Program-made: the position numbers and the translations under genes
The notes under the pieces: model-generated
Seen by the model: only the letters and a program-made list of their open reading frames with translations
What the model was told of the DNA's origin: nothing
The model's database searches: none
Shown: one piece after another, positions 24,071-32,426 of the stretch
Layout: every line of letters starts with the position of its first letter
Position numbering within the stretch: the stretch's first letter is position 1
Origin: DATKKG01 sp964475215
Lineage (GTDB): Archaea > Thermoproteota > Nitrososphaeria > Conexivisphaerales > DTJL01
Assembly (NCBI GenBank): GCA_964475215.1
Contig: CAYYVT010000171.1
Span: 1 to 47,980, forward strand
Length of the DNA stretch: 47,980 nucleotides
Direction: 5' to 3'

Positions 24071-24213
24071 GCCCCAGTAGCTCAGCGGTGGAGCAAGCCA
24101 TGTGGTGGAGCTCAGTCGCCTCGTAACCCAGTCGTTCCTCCCCGAGGAACCGACGGGAGAGCGATAGGTCGGGGGTCCAAAAGAGGATGCGTCTGGAATT
24201 CCCCCCTGGGGCT
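24071..24213 (+). tRNA. tRNA-Thr (CGU) with three predicted BHB introns
   Basis: Exons assemble to a 72-nt cloverleaf: acceptor GCCCCAG/CTGGGGC with U73, D stem GCTC/GAGC, anticodon stem ATCGC/GCGAT with loop CTCGTAA, variable loop AGGTC, T stem GGGGG/CCCCC with loop TCCAAAT. Three insertions interrupt it: 24097-24115 (19 nt, between 27 and 28), 24126-24159 (34 nt, canonical 37/38) and 24182-24199 (18 nt, 59/60). Each has a bulge-helix-bulge: central helices GAGC/GCTC, CTCG/CGGG and TCCA/TGGA; bulges AAG/AGT, TAA/AGA and AAA/ATT. Cutting after the second base of every bulge restores Watson-Crick A27-U43 and a 7-nt T loop. CCA is not encoded. C55 replaces the usual U55. Confidence 0.88.
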
Positions 24214-24317
24214 CGTTGCAATCCCTAGAGGTCTTCCTCGGTCATGGCGCTCTTGGCGCCTAACGCTGCCTGCAGTCCTCGACGAGAGAGAGGGCCTTGG
24301 AGCCGACGGCCACAAAG

Positions 24318-24325
24318 CTTTAAAG
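24318..24325 (+). promoter_or_regulatory. TATA box of tRNA-Leu
   Basis: CTTTAAAG centred about 28 bases upstream of the first tRNA-Leu base, in otherwise GC-rich surroundings. The 136 bases between the two tRNA genes show nothing else recognisable. Confidence 0.6.
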
Positions 24326-24349
24326 TTGAATGATTGGGTTTTCGGCTGG

Positions 24350-24437
24350 GCGGGGGTCGCCCAGCCTGGTCAAAGGCGTAGGCCTGAGGCGCCTATCCAG
24401 TAGTGGTTCGTGGGTTCGAATCCCACCCCCCGCACCA
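24350..24437 (+). tRNA. tRNA-Leu (GAG), CCA encoded
   Basis: A class II tRNA with a long variable arm: acceptor GCGGGGG/CCCCCGC, discriminator A, anticodon stem TAGGC/GCCTA, loop CTGAGGC with anticodon GAG, a 13-base variable region, T stem GTGGG/CCCAC with canonical loop TTCGAAT, and CCA present in the DNA. Length without CCA is 85 nt. No intron. All stems pair perfectly, in contrast to the neighbouring tRNA-Thr. Confidence 0.95.
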
Positions 24438-24548
24438 CCATCGCAGTTACCTAGAGGAAACCGGCTTCGCTGCCCGCAAGCTAATCTTCTATGGGCAATT
24501 GCGGTTCAACGACAATGCTATTCAGCTACCAAGCCTCTGCCCCCGTCG

Positions 24549-25001
24549 TTGGCTGGCGGTGCCCAAGCCGAGAGGAACCTTCACAGGCTGAGGGTCCTCA
24601 TCGTGGTCGTAATCCTGATCGTTTCGATTCAGGCGTGGACTGGCGACTTCGTGAACGTATTTGTTGCCCCCTCTCAGGGGGTCGCGCCCTACTCCTTCAC
24701 CGTGGCGGGTTTCCTTCAAGGGGTTGAAAGCCTGGGGCCATTCCTGATCTGGCATGCGCTCGAAGGGCTCCTGATATTCGCACTGTCTCTGGCGCTGCTA
24801 TTACTCTCTTTCAGGTGGTCCACCAAGAGGAGCGTGCGGGTCTGCGCCGCCCTCGGCACGTTGTTCGTAGTGGTTGCAGGCTTGGGCGGGATACTGTTCG
24901 TGCTGTCGGGGTTCAGCGACGGGGGGTCGTCGATGCAGATGGGAGGGAGCTTCCTGGGGGTCTACGCCATGTACTTCATCGAGCTCTATTTTACGAAGTG
25001 A
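24549..25001 (+). CDS. small integral membrane protein, 150 aa
   Basis: Start placed at TTG 24549 (MAGGAQAERN), since the open frame upstream runs through tRNA-Leu. Four hydrophobic stretches are visible: LRVLIVVVILIVSIQAW (13-30), the FLQGVESLGPFLIWH region (45-65), LEGLLIFALSLALLLLSF (66-84) and VCAALGTLFVVVAGLGGILFVL (92-115), plus a short C-terminal one. A GGSSMQMGGSFLG loop precedes the end. No family recognised; nothing hints at a ligand. Confidence 0.68.
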   Translation: MAGGAQAERNLHRLRVLIVVVILIVSIQAWTGDFVNVFVAPSQGVAPYSFTVAGFLQGVESLGPFLIWHALEGLLIFALSLALLLLSFRWSTKRSVRVCAALGTLFVVVAGLGGILFVLSGFSDGGSSMQMGGSFLGVYAMYFIELYFTK

Positions 25002-25016
25002 TGGGGCTGCCTATAC

Positions 25017-25655
25017 CTAGCGAGCCTGCTTTGCCTTGGCCGATCCTCGTCTGAGCCATATGACCACCAGCGCCCCAAGCCACAGGTCCGTTCGTAGGAA
25101 GGTCCCCCTGATGAAAATCCTGTCGAAGGCTGGGAGAGCCGAGACGAGGAAGATGCCTGCCGCGATGCTCCATGTAGTTGCTTCCGTTCGGAGCTCGTTG
25201 ATCATCGACTTGGGCACGAGCTTCTTTTCTTCGTCGGCCAGGGCCAACGTGAATATCCCCATCACCAGCATTATGATCCCGAGGTCAAAACCGTAGAGCG
25301 CGGAGGCCACATCCCTTATGGCGGGAGCTACGATGACGGCAGAGTTCCCCGACCTGAGGAGGTTGAAGAGGAAGGGCTCGATTGAGACGGAGAAGAGGAG
25401 GAGGACGTTCAGGATCATGGTCCGCCTATTCTCCAATGGCAGCACGGACATGACCCGGGTGTAATGAAGCCAGACCGATATTAGGATGACGAAGTTGAAG
25501 GCAAACGTGAAGATGTCGCTGTAGAGGTTAGAAATGCTAGTCGGTGGGCTTCCGATGAGCGCGATGGCGCCGATGGATAGGGCGAGCCCGAAGACAAGGT
25601 CAGAAAGAGACTCGATGCGGGGCCTTGGCCTCGCAGGCTCTTCGTCTTCATCCAA
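25017..25655 (-). CDS. TMEM175-like (DUF1211) membrane protein
   Basis: A 212-residue protein with about six membrane segments. The first segment begins RIESLSDLVFGLALSIGAI, corresponding to the (R)xxxFSDxVFAIAxT pore-lining motif of prokaryotic TMEM175 potassium channels, with Leu replacing the first Phe. The HYTRVMSV and NRRTMILNVLLLFSVSIEPF stretch matches the family's second and third helices. It is therefore a candidate K+ channel acting as a tetramer. It converges with the preceding membrane-protein gene 15 bases away. Confidence 0.78.
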   Translation of the reverse strand: MDEDEEPARPRPRIESLSDLVFGLALSIGAIALIGSPPTSISNLYSDIFTFAFNFVILISVWLHYTRVMSVLPLENRRTMILNVLLLFSVSIEPFLFNLLRSGNSAVIVAPAIRDVASALYGFDLGIIMLVMGIFTLALADEEKKLVPKSMINELRTEATTWSIAAGIFLVSALPAFDRIFIRGTFLRTDLWLGALVVIWLRRGSAKAKQAR

Positions 25656-25715
25656 TTCTAACCCTTTCGTTTGGAAGGCCGGAGTTATAAAGAGGAGCCC
25701 TTGGGGGCGGCCCGT

Positions 25716-27266
25716 CTAGTTGATCGAAACGGCCACGGACTGCCAGCCACTGGCCCCACCGGGGAAGGGGGCTGCGGCCGACTGGGTCTGCAGGTTGCCT
25801 TCGCCGTCGGTGGCCCTAACCGATAGGGTGTAGCTGCCCCTGGCGGAGGGGCTCCAGTCGAAGGACCATAGGACCCATGAATTGACCGAAGGCGGGGCCA
25901 CGAGCGAAGCGGACGACCACGTGCTCCCATTGTCTGTGCTGACCTCCACCTTGGATATGCCTCGCTCGCCCGCGAAGGCTACGCCCAAGATGGTGATGGG
26001 GGCGCCAAAGGCCACGGAAGTGGGGCTGTAGATTCCGAACTTGTCGGAAAGGGCGTCGTCTCCCAGGTTGACTATGGTTGATTCGGTTTCATATTGGGCC
26101 TCGTTTATCCAGCCCTGTCGTTGCCAGAAGCCTTCGTAGGTCTGGTCGGCCAAGGAGATTTCGGTGATCCACTTGGGGTTCATCATGCCATAGTAGCCGG
26201 GGACGAGGGCGCGTAATGGGTAGCCATGGACCTGGGGCAGGGGCGCACCGTTCATCTGATATGCAAGTATGGTGCCGTCCTCCATGGCCTTGCTGAGCGG
26301 GATGCCCACGTCGTACCCGTCGGCGCACTTGAACACCACGTAGGTCGCGCTGGAGTTGACTCCCGCCGAGGAAAGCAAGTCCTTGAGCCTGACGCCCTTC
26401 CACTGGGCGTTGCTCATCAGGTCCCCGCCCACGACGTTGCTGACGCACTCCAAGGTGTTGTACTGTTCAGCCGAAGGGAGGGCCGTGATGTCGTCGTAGC
26501 TTAGGGTGAGGGGGGTGTCCACAAGGCCGCCCACTTTCAGCGACCAAGATGAGGACTGGATTGAGGGAGGGAATATGTTGATGTCGACTCGGTAGAAGTT
26601 GTCGTTTGAAGTCACCTCGTTGGCGAAGAAGTTGGAGGGGTCGCTCGATCGGGCGTTGGTCTGCTCCAGGAAACCCAAGCCGTAAAGGGCAAGCAGCGCC
26701 ACGGCCACAGCCCCGGCGCCGGCAGCGATAAGAAGACGCCTCCCGCTGTCAACCGGCTTGAGGTCCGAGGGGACGATCTCCCTCATGGTTGGAAGGTATC
26801 GGGTTTCAAGGGATACCAACGCAAACCCGAAGACCAGTTGAGGAAAGATCAGCTCGAAAGCGAGGGTGGGTAGCGAAATGGGCTGGGAGTTGATCTGAGT
26901 TATTGAAAGGAAGAGGCTCGAGAGCACGAGCGTGATCGCGTAGGAGATACCAGCGGCGACGAGCGCCTTCACTGAGGACCGGCTTCGGTCTGTCTCCACG
27001 ATGCGGAGGAAGAACAATGAAAGGAGGCCATAGAGCGCCAGGTTGACAGCGATCGCCACGGTGTAGGTCGTGTATTTCGCCAGTGAACCGAGGGTGTCGA
27101 CGGCATTCGATTCGATCTGGCCGGGCACCACGGAGAAGAAGGCCTGGGATGCAAGCTCAGGCAGAAAGGATCCCCCAGCGAAGAGCCTGAGTAGGTAGGC
27201 CGCCACGAGGGCCAAGGCTCCCGCTGCCACGCCAAGGCCGAAGACTCTGCGCGAAGCGCTAGCCAT
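25716..27266 (-). CDS. membrane-anchored sulfite-oxidase-family molybdoenzyme
   Basis: A 516-residue protein. Residues 1-200 contain five hydrophobic segments (about 10-30, 68-90, 102-122, 135-153, 178-198). Residues 220-405 are a sulfite-oxidase-type Moco domain with the molybdenum-ligating Cys-274 in NTLECVSN, WKGVRLKDLL, and PLRALVPGYYGMMNPKW. Residues 415-516 form the immunoglobulin-like dimerisation domain (KVEVSTDNGSTWSSA). The Moco part should face outside. No haem-binding CxxCH is present, so electrons must leave through a separate partner. Substrate (sulfite, oxidised methionine or other) cannot be read. Confidence 0.87.
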   Translation of the reverse strand: MASASRRVFGLGVAAGALALVAAYLLRLFAGGSFLPELASQAFFSVVPGQIESNAVDTLGSLAKYTTYTVAIAVNLALYGLLSLFFLRIVETDRSRSSVKALVAAGISYAITLVLSSLFLSITQINSQPISLPTLAFELIFPQLVFGFALVSLETRYLPTMREIVPSDLKPVDSGRRLLIAAGAGAVAVALLALYGLGFLEQTNARSSDPSNFFANEVTSNDNFYRVDINIFPPSIQSSSWSLKVGGLVDTPLTLSYDDITALPSAEQYNTLECVSNVVGGDLMSNAQWKGVRLKDLLSSAGVNSSATYVVFKCADGYDVGIPLSKAMEDGTILAYQMNGAPLPQVHGYPLRALVPGYYGMMNPKWITEISLADQTYEGFWQRQGWINEAQYETESTIVNLGDDALSDKFGIYSPTSVAFGAPITILGVAFAGERGISKVEVSTDNGSTWSSASLVAPPSVNSWVLWSFDWSPSARGSYTLSVRATDGEGNLQTQSAAAPFPGGASGWQSVAVSIN

Positions 27267-27485
27267 CAGCAGCCCCGCCTCAAACGCTGCGGGGCCTGCG
27301 AAGGCTTCGCACCATCATCTCCCAACCGGCGGCAGGGAGCCACCAGATTGGATGAGTCCGCATCCAGGCCCCTTGTTCCCCCTTGCTGGCTGACAAATGC
27401 TCTCATGGCTGCGTTCTTCGACGCCCAAACGGACGCCTTGCTATTAGCGTTGCCGGCTTTCCGCATAAACCATCGAACGGGGAGG

Positions 27486-29504
27486 TCATCTGAGAAGCGC
27501 GAGCTTCTTTCTGATCTCATCTGCGGTGCGCGAAGCCATCGCCATTATCGTGATCATCGGGTTGGCGCCAAGCGAAGTGGGGAAGACCGACGCGTCGCCG
27601 ACGAATAAGTTCTTCACGGCGTAAAGCTCCCCGGTGGGACTAGTCGGCCCGTCCTCCGGCTGGGAGCTCATCCTACATGTGCCCATAAGGTGGGCGCTGT
27701 ACAACATCACCCGATTGTACTGGACGCCTCGCCTGCGGACTTCGGCATCGAACTTATCGAGCTCAGCACGGCTGAACTTCCCTCGCTCCGCCGTGGCGAC
27801 GACGGGCTCGGAGTGCAACGTCCAGAGCTCCGAGGCACCGGACGCGGCCAGTATCCTGCCTGCCTCCGAAAGACCGCTGGCGAAGTTCTCCTTATCCTTT
27901 GCATCGAGGGAGTAGGTGACCTTGGGTGCTCCGTGCTTGTCCGTCTCAACCTTGCCGCTCCCCCACTCTCGAAGTAGGACGATGGTGGCGGTCGACCTGG
28001 CGAACCTTTCTCGCATGAACCTCTTATGGTCGAGGCCGTCCCTCCATGGTATGCTCAGGGCGAAGAGGCCGGGATGTGCCGGCGCCGCTTCGATCCAGAA
28101 GCCATGGCCTGTCCCGTCGAGGTCGAGAAACTTTCTCACCGCCACGGTCTGGGGAGGGCCCTTCCAAGCGTTCACCCCGTTTTCGAAGTAGCCGGATATG
28201 TCTGTGGTAGGGTGAAGGCGAAGATACCTCCCGATGCCCCTGTCCGTAATCCCCGAGTTCAGAAGCAGCGCGGGCGTCTTGATGGAGCCACAGGCTGCCA
28301 CGACGATCTTGGCGGTGACCGTCACCCTGCTGGACCCACGTTCGCTTCGAACGGCCTCGACCCCAACGGCTCTCCCGTCCTTGACCAATATCCGCTCCGC
28401 CTTCGTATCGAAGAGGAACCGAGTCCCGTTCCCGTAGGCTGTGGGGAGGTAGTTCATTATCGTTGACTGCTTGCAGCTGTAGGCACACCCATAGCTGCAA
28501 AAGGAGCACCTTTCTTCACAGCCCACGACGTTGCGAGAGATCACCTCGAAATCGGCTCCTTCTTTGTAGCCAAGGGCCGAGCAGCCCCTCCAGAGCGCAT
28601 CGTTGTTCGGGTTTCTCTGGCTCTGCTCCTGGTTGACTTTGAGCGTCGACCAGACCGTTCCGATCTTTGACTCGAAGGCGGGCGACGTGAGGCCCGCGAT
28701 GCCGTAGACCCGCTCCCATTCGTTGAGCACAAACGGCGGCGGCCTCATGCAGGTGCACCAGTTGACGACCGTTCCGCCCCCAGCGCCCCTGCCTGCCAGG
28801 AGCTGAAACGAAAGGTCGCTGGTCGCGGCGGTCCCATATTCGTCGAAGAGCTTGTTCATCATGTTGAACTCCCTCTGGTCAAAGGTGTCGGCTGTCTCGT
28901 AACCTCCCGCCTCCAGCACGATCACGTCGGCGCCGCTTGCACTGAGCTCTGCCGCGATCACGCTTCCGCCAGCGCCGGACCCGACCACGCAGACGTCGCA
29001 ATCGTAGCGGGAATCCCCCTCAGGCTTGAGGGGGACCACCGCCAGGCCGGAAGGGTGGCCAAGGGGGCTGTGAATTTCAGGGCCCGGGTAACCTAGATCA
29101 CGCCAAGTGGGGTTGCCCTCGGGGCCGACGGGAAGGGCGTAGTACAGGAAGCAGGTGAGCCGCTTTAGGGCCTGAAAGGCGGTGCGCTTTGTGCCAATTC
29201 CGCTATCTCGCCATCCCTTGAGGTATGCGGTGCGGGAGGGGAGATCGAGCGCAGAGAACTTCGACGGTCTCCCTGTGAGCACAAGGTTGTAGGGCCTGCT
29301 GTCGAGGATGGAGAGCAGCCTGTAGAACTGGTCACGCAGGGATGGCTCCAACTTTGACTCTATGATGCCCGCCAGGACGACGTCAACGCCCAGCGAGCTC
29401 GCTGAGAGGCCTTCCATGGCTCCCCCGACAGAGCCTCCGCCTGTGGGGACGATGGCGTCGCATACCAATGTGAGGGTCTTCCGCTGAGCCTTCGAAAGGG
29501 GCAA
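27486..29504 (-). CDS. GMC-family FAD-dependent alcohol oxidoreductase
   Basis: About 672 residues from the TTG at 29504. CDVCVVGSGAGGSVIAAELSA is the FAD Rossmann motif, GRGAGGGTVVNWC the GMC signature region, and the C-terminus has the His/Asn pair in SAHLMGTCRMS and GANPMITIMAMA. An N-terminal helical extension (about 190 residues) and the cysteine-rich CEERCSFCSYGCAYSC segment are shared with long-chain fatty-alcohol oxidases. The start is preferred to longer versions because an ATTTAAG element lies near 29537-29543 and the longer frame would run into the divergent DUF488 gene. Confidence 0.87.
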   Translation of the reverse strand: MPLSKAQRKTLTLVCDAIVPTGGGSVGGAMEGLSASSLGVDVVLAGIIESKLEPSLRDQFYRLLSILDSRPYNLVLTGRPSKFSALDLPSRTAYLKGWRDSGIGTKRTAFQALKRLTCFLYYALPVGPEGNPTWRDLGYPGPEIHSPLGHPSGLAVVPLKPEGDSRYDCDVCVVGSGAGGSVIAAELSASGADVIVLEAGGYETADTFDQREFNMMNKLFDEYGTAATSDLSFQLLAGRGAGGGTVVNWCTCMRPPPFVLNEWERVYGIAGLTSPAFESKIGTVWSTLKVNQEQSQRNPNNDALWRGCSALGYKEGADFEVISRNVVGCEERCSFCSYGCAYSCKQSTIMNYLPTAYGNGTRFLFDTKAERILVKDGRAVGVEAVRSERGSSRVTVTAKIVVAACGSIKTPALLLNSGITDRGIGRYLRLHPTTDISGYFENGVNAWKGPPQTVAVRKFLDLDGTGHGFWIEAAPAHPGLFALSIPWRDGLDHKRFMRERFARSTATIVLLREWGSGKVETDKHGAPKVTYSLDAKDKENFASGLSEAGRILAASGASELWTLHSEPVVATAERGKFSRAELDKFDAEVRRRGVQYNRVMLYSAHLMGTCRMSSQPEDGPTSPTGELYAVKNLFVGDASVFPTSLGANPMITIMAMASRTADEIRKKLALLR

Positions 29505-29632
29505 GTGTCCCAGATTATCGAGTCTTCGAAATCGACTTAAATCCTGTTCCGAACAACCGCTGCCTCCCCCGAGGAACCGATTGGCCAGCAAAGCATTTTG
29601 GCGGCCCCGATGACGCGTTTCCGGGAGGCAAG

Positions 29633-30004
29633 ATGTCGCCCTCACACATCAAGGTCAAGCGGGCGTACGACCCTAGCTCTGAATCCGATGGTGAAAGGCT
29701 CCTGGTCGACAGGTATTGGCCTCGAGGAATGACACGGGAACGCCTCGAGATTGCGCGCTGGGCGAGGGAGGTGGCGCCCAGCAGGTCTCTCTGCGAGTGG
29801 TTCGGCCATGATCCGGCTAGGTGGGAGCAGTTCAAGGAGAGGTATTTCGATGAGCTGGACCACAAGGCCGAAGCCTGGCGGCCCTTGCTTGATGATGCCT
29901 CCAACGGCAGAGTAACCCTAGTGTTCGGAGCCAAGGACGTCAACCACAACCAGGCTGTGGCCCTAAAGGAGTACCTGGACTCCAAGGCCTCTTCACGTCG
30001 CTAA
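29633..30004 (+). CDS. DUF488 family protein
   Basis: A 123-residue YeaO-like protein. IKVKRAYDPSSESDGERLLVDRYWPRG, WAREVAPSRSLCEWFGHDP and the C-terminal VTLVFGAKDVNHNQAVALKEYL are the conserved blocks of DUF488. The WPRG and LCEWF elements form a pocket of unknown function. It overlaps no neighbour when the GMC gene is started at 29504. Confidence 0.9.
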   Translation: MSPSHIKVKRAYDPSSESDGERLLVDRYWPRGMTRERLEIARWAREVAPSRSLCEWFGHDPARWEQFKERYFDELDHKAEAWRPLLDDASNGRVTLVFGAKDVNHNQAVALKEYLDSKASSRR

Positions 30005-30048
30005 CCTTTATCTAGCCTCAACGTGAAGTAAGGACGAGGAAGGATAAG

Positions 30049-30444
30049 ATGGCTACAAATGATGAAATGCTGGAAGAACTGAAGAAGATCACGGCTCTAC
30101 TTACGCCGAAGCCGGCCCCCCCGCCTCCGCCCGAGCCGAAGGGGATGTACAATGAATTTATGGCATTCATCAAGCATGGGAACCTGCTGGCCGTTGCGAT
30201 CGCGTTCGTCATGGGCACTCTGATCGCCAGTATCGTGGGCGCCCTTGTCAACGACCTGATAATGCCCATCGCCGGGGCTTTCCTCCCGAAGGGAGGCTGG
30301 CAGATCTACACTCTCAACGTCGCCATAGGGAACGGCATGGCCTTCACGCTCGGCCACTTCCTCAGTGTCCTCATAAACTTCGTCATAGTCGCTTTCGTCA
30401 TCTTCCTGATAGCGCGCTGGGCAATCAAAGCGGGAATCAAGTAA
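30049..30444 (+). CDS. mscL: large-conductance mechanosensitive channel
   Basis: A 131-residue MscL. YNEFMAFIKHGNLLAVAIAFVMG is the N-terminal amphipathic helix leading into TM1, VGALVNDLIMPIAG the conserved pore-exit, and FGHFLSVLINF-type residues build TM2 (LGHFLSVLINFVIVAFVIFLI). The N-terminus carries a proline-rich KPAPPPPPEPKG linker between an acidic helix and TM1, and the C-terminal cytoplasmic helix found in bacteria is missing. Releases osmolytes under hypo-osmotic shock. CCTTTATCTAG at 30006 is the likely TATA box. Confidence 0.92.
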   Translation: MATNDEMLEELKKITALLTPKPAPPPPPEPKGMYNEFMAFIKHGNLLAVAIAFVMGTLIASIVGALVNDLIMPIAGAFLPKGGWQIYTLNVAIGNGMAFTLGHFLSVLINFVIVAFVIFLIARWAIKAGIK

Positions 30445-30504
30445 CGCGTCATTTCTTTTACTTGAGTGCGGCCCCAGCGGCAGCTGTGAATTCGTGGGAG
30501 GGGC

Positions 30505-30837
30505 TCAAGGACGTTTGATGTTGGTCACTAGGAGCTTGAACTGCAAGGTCTTTCCCGCCATGGGATGTCGTCCCGACATGCCGTAGGCCTTCTCCGGTGG
30601 TAGGGTGACCTCCTTGGTTTCATTGACCTTCATGCCGACCAGGGCGTCTTCGAAGCCGGAGATGACCTGGTGTGCCCCCAGCGTCACCTGAAGCGGCGTG
30701 TAGTCCCTGGCAGGGTTGAAGATGCCGGCCTGTATGGCTTCGGCCTTCATGCTGGTGTCGAAGACCTTGCCTCCGGGGAACTTGCCAACATAGTGGACGG
30801 ATATGACGTCGCCGTTCTGTGCCGCTAGGACGCTCAT
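30505..30837 (-). CDS. FKBP-type peptidyl-prolyl isomerase
   Basis: A 110-residue FKBP with an archaeal SlyD-like insert: AQNGDVISVHYVGKFPGGKVFDTS, PLQVTLGAHQVISGFEDALVGM, TLPPEKAYGM. The insert-in-flap domain is truncated compared with classical archaeal FKBP26. It accelerates proline isomerisation in protein folding. The ATG at 30837 is preferred over GTG 30849 because the CATAAATAAG box (30865-30875 on this strand) predicts transcription to start around 30843. Confidence 0.9.
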   Translation of the reverse strand: MSVLAAQNGDVISVHYVGKFPGGKVFDTSMKAEAIQAGIFNPARDYTPLQVTLGAHQVISGFEDALVGMKVNETKEVTLPPEKAYGMSGRHPMAGKTLQFKLLVTNIKRP

Positions 30838-30910
30838 AGCGACTCCCACGTTGAGGCGTGGCTTATTTATGTCTTCACGTGACGTCGACGCGACGACGCA
30901 GGCGGAACAA

Positions 30911-30924
30911 CGGTTAAATAACCG
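30911..30924. promoter_or_regulatory. symmetric TATA element upstream of the DEAD-box helicase gene
   Basis: CGGTTA-AA-TAACCG, a perfect palindrome, sits about 110 bases before the helicase start. If it is the TATA box, the message has an untranslated leader of about 75 nt, long for this window where most starts look leaderless. Confidence 0.5.
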
Positions 30925-31020
30925 CCTCGTCAGCCTCAGGTCAACGCATAAGACGTTGCAGAGTCTTCAGGTCATGCTGACGCTCGAACGACGCTTTTGC
31001 AGTGTGTGTGAAAGAAGGAA

Positions 31021-32256
31021 TTGAGAGGATTCGAAAGCTTGGGTTTGGACCCGAGGCTACTTAGGGCCCTTCACGACCTCGGGTATGCGGAGCCCTTCCC
31101 CATCCAGGAGAGAGCCATCCAGCCCATCCTCGACGGGACCGACGTGATAGGGCAGGCGAAGACCGGCTCGGGGAAGACGGCCGCATTCGGGCTGCCGCTT
31201 CTTCAGCTGGTGGATCCCCGAGCCGGCAACGTGCAGGTCCTGATACTTGCCCCCACAAGGGAGCTGGCCGTTCAGATAACGGAGGAGCTCAGGAAGCTGG
31301 GCAAGTACATGGGAGTGAGGATCGTCACCGTCTACGGCGGGCAGTCCATCAACGTCCAGCTGGAGGAGCTGGCCGACGGGGCGGAAATCGTCGTGGGGAC
31401 GCCCGGCAGGGTCATAGACTTCATCGACCACAACGAGCTAAACCTCGGTGGAGTCAGGTATGTCGTCTTGGACGAAGCCGACAGGATGCTGGACATGGGG
31501 TTCATAGACGACATCGAATACATTCTAGAGGCTGTCCCGGGCCGACGGCAGATGAGCCTCTTCTCCGCGACCATGCCCGACGAAATCATCAGGCTTTCGT
31601 CAAGATATATGAGCCAGCCGGAGAAGATCCTCGTCAGCGCGGACGAACCATCGGTGGACGAGCTCGACCAGTACTACACTCTTGTGGAGGACGGAGAGAA
31701 GCTCGCCAGGCTGGTGGCCCTCCTAAAGAAGGAGAACCCCTCAAGCGCCATGGTCTTCTGCAGGACGAAGGCGGGTGCGCACAGGCTCGCGAGGGAGCTC
31801 GAGAAGCGATACTTTAACGCCACGCCGCTGCACGGCGACCTGACCCAGTACCAGAGAGACAAGTCCATGAACGCGTTCAGGACCGGCAGGGCGGACATAC
31901 TGGTAGCCACCGACGTCGCCGCAAGGGGCATCGACGTCCCTGGGGTTCAGCTGGTCGTCAACTACGACTTCCCAGACGACCCCCTGATATACTTCCACAG
32001 GGTGGGGCGAACGGCCAGGGCGGGGGCGAACGGCAAGTCCGTGGCGCTCGTCGAACCCGACGACTTCACCACGTTCAGGCTGGTCCAGGACCTGACGAAG
32101 GTTCCGATAAAACCGCTCAGCCCTTTGGACGAGAACCCGTCCTTCATCGGACGCCCAAGGAAGCGAGGGTATGGTGAAGGTAGAGGGAGGCATGACGAGC
32201 GAAGGCGAGGCTATCGTCATGGGCGCGGCGGCGGACCTGCTAGCTATCGCAGATGA
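31021..32256 (+). CDS. DEAD-box RNA helicase
   Basis: A 411-residue protein with all helicase motifs: Q motif PFPIQE (25-30), AKTGSGKT (46-53), PTRELA (78-83), DEAD (151-154), SAT in LFSATMP, and RGIDVPGV and HRVGRTAR in the second RecA domain. A basic Arg/Gly tail (after about 375) should bind RNA. It remodels RNA structure in ribosome assembly or cold adaptation. The TTG start is preceded by AAGAAGGA, a weak Shine-Dalgarno-like sequence, and by a long leader. Confidence 0.93.
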   Translation: MRGFESLGLDPRLLRALHDLGYAEPFPIQERAIQPILDGTDVIGQAKTGSGKTAAFGLPLLQLVDPRAGNVQVLILAPTRELAVQITEELRKLGKYMGVRIVTVYGGQSINVQLEELADGAEIVVGTPGRVIDFIDHNELNLGGVRYVVLDEADRMLDMGFIDDIEYILEAVPGRRQMSLFSATMPDEIIRLSSRYMSQPEKILVSADEPSVDELDQYYTLVEDGEKLARLVALLKKENPSSAMVFCRTKAGAHRLARELEKRYFNATPLHGDLTQYQRDKSMNAFRTGRADILVATDVAARGIDVPGVQLVVNYDFPDDPLIYFHRVGRTARAGANGKSVALVEPDDFTTFRLVQDLTKVPIKPLSPLDENPSFIGRPRKRGYGEGRGRHDERRRGYRHGRGGGPASYRR

Positions 32257-32426
32257 ACATGGTAGTAGCCCCCTCGAAGAGCTTGATCGGTCAATCCCGT
32301 CCAGAGCCCGAGCTATCTGGAAGATTGGTGGCGGAAGAAAAAACCTCTCCGCCCGTCGTGGCGATACACGTCCGTCTAGACCCGAGGAGAGGAGTTTCCT
32401 CCCTCCCGCATCTACGTTAACGTGAT

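Noticed and set aside
24330..24548. Extending the 150-residue membrane protein upstream
   Set aside because: The upstream frame passes through tRNA-Leu.
29505..29645. Extended N-terminus of the GMC oxidoreductase
   Set aside because: It overlaps the divergent DUF488 gene and the probable promoter at 29537; the added residues do not fit the family.
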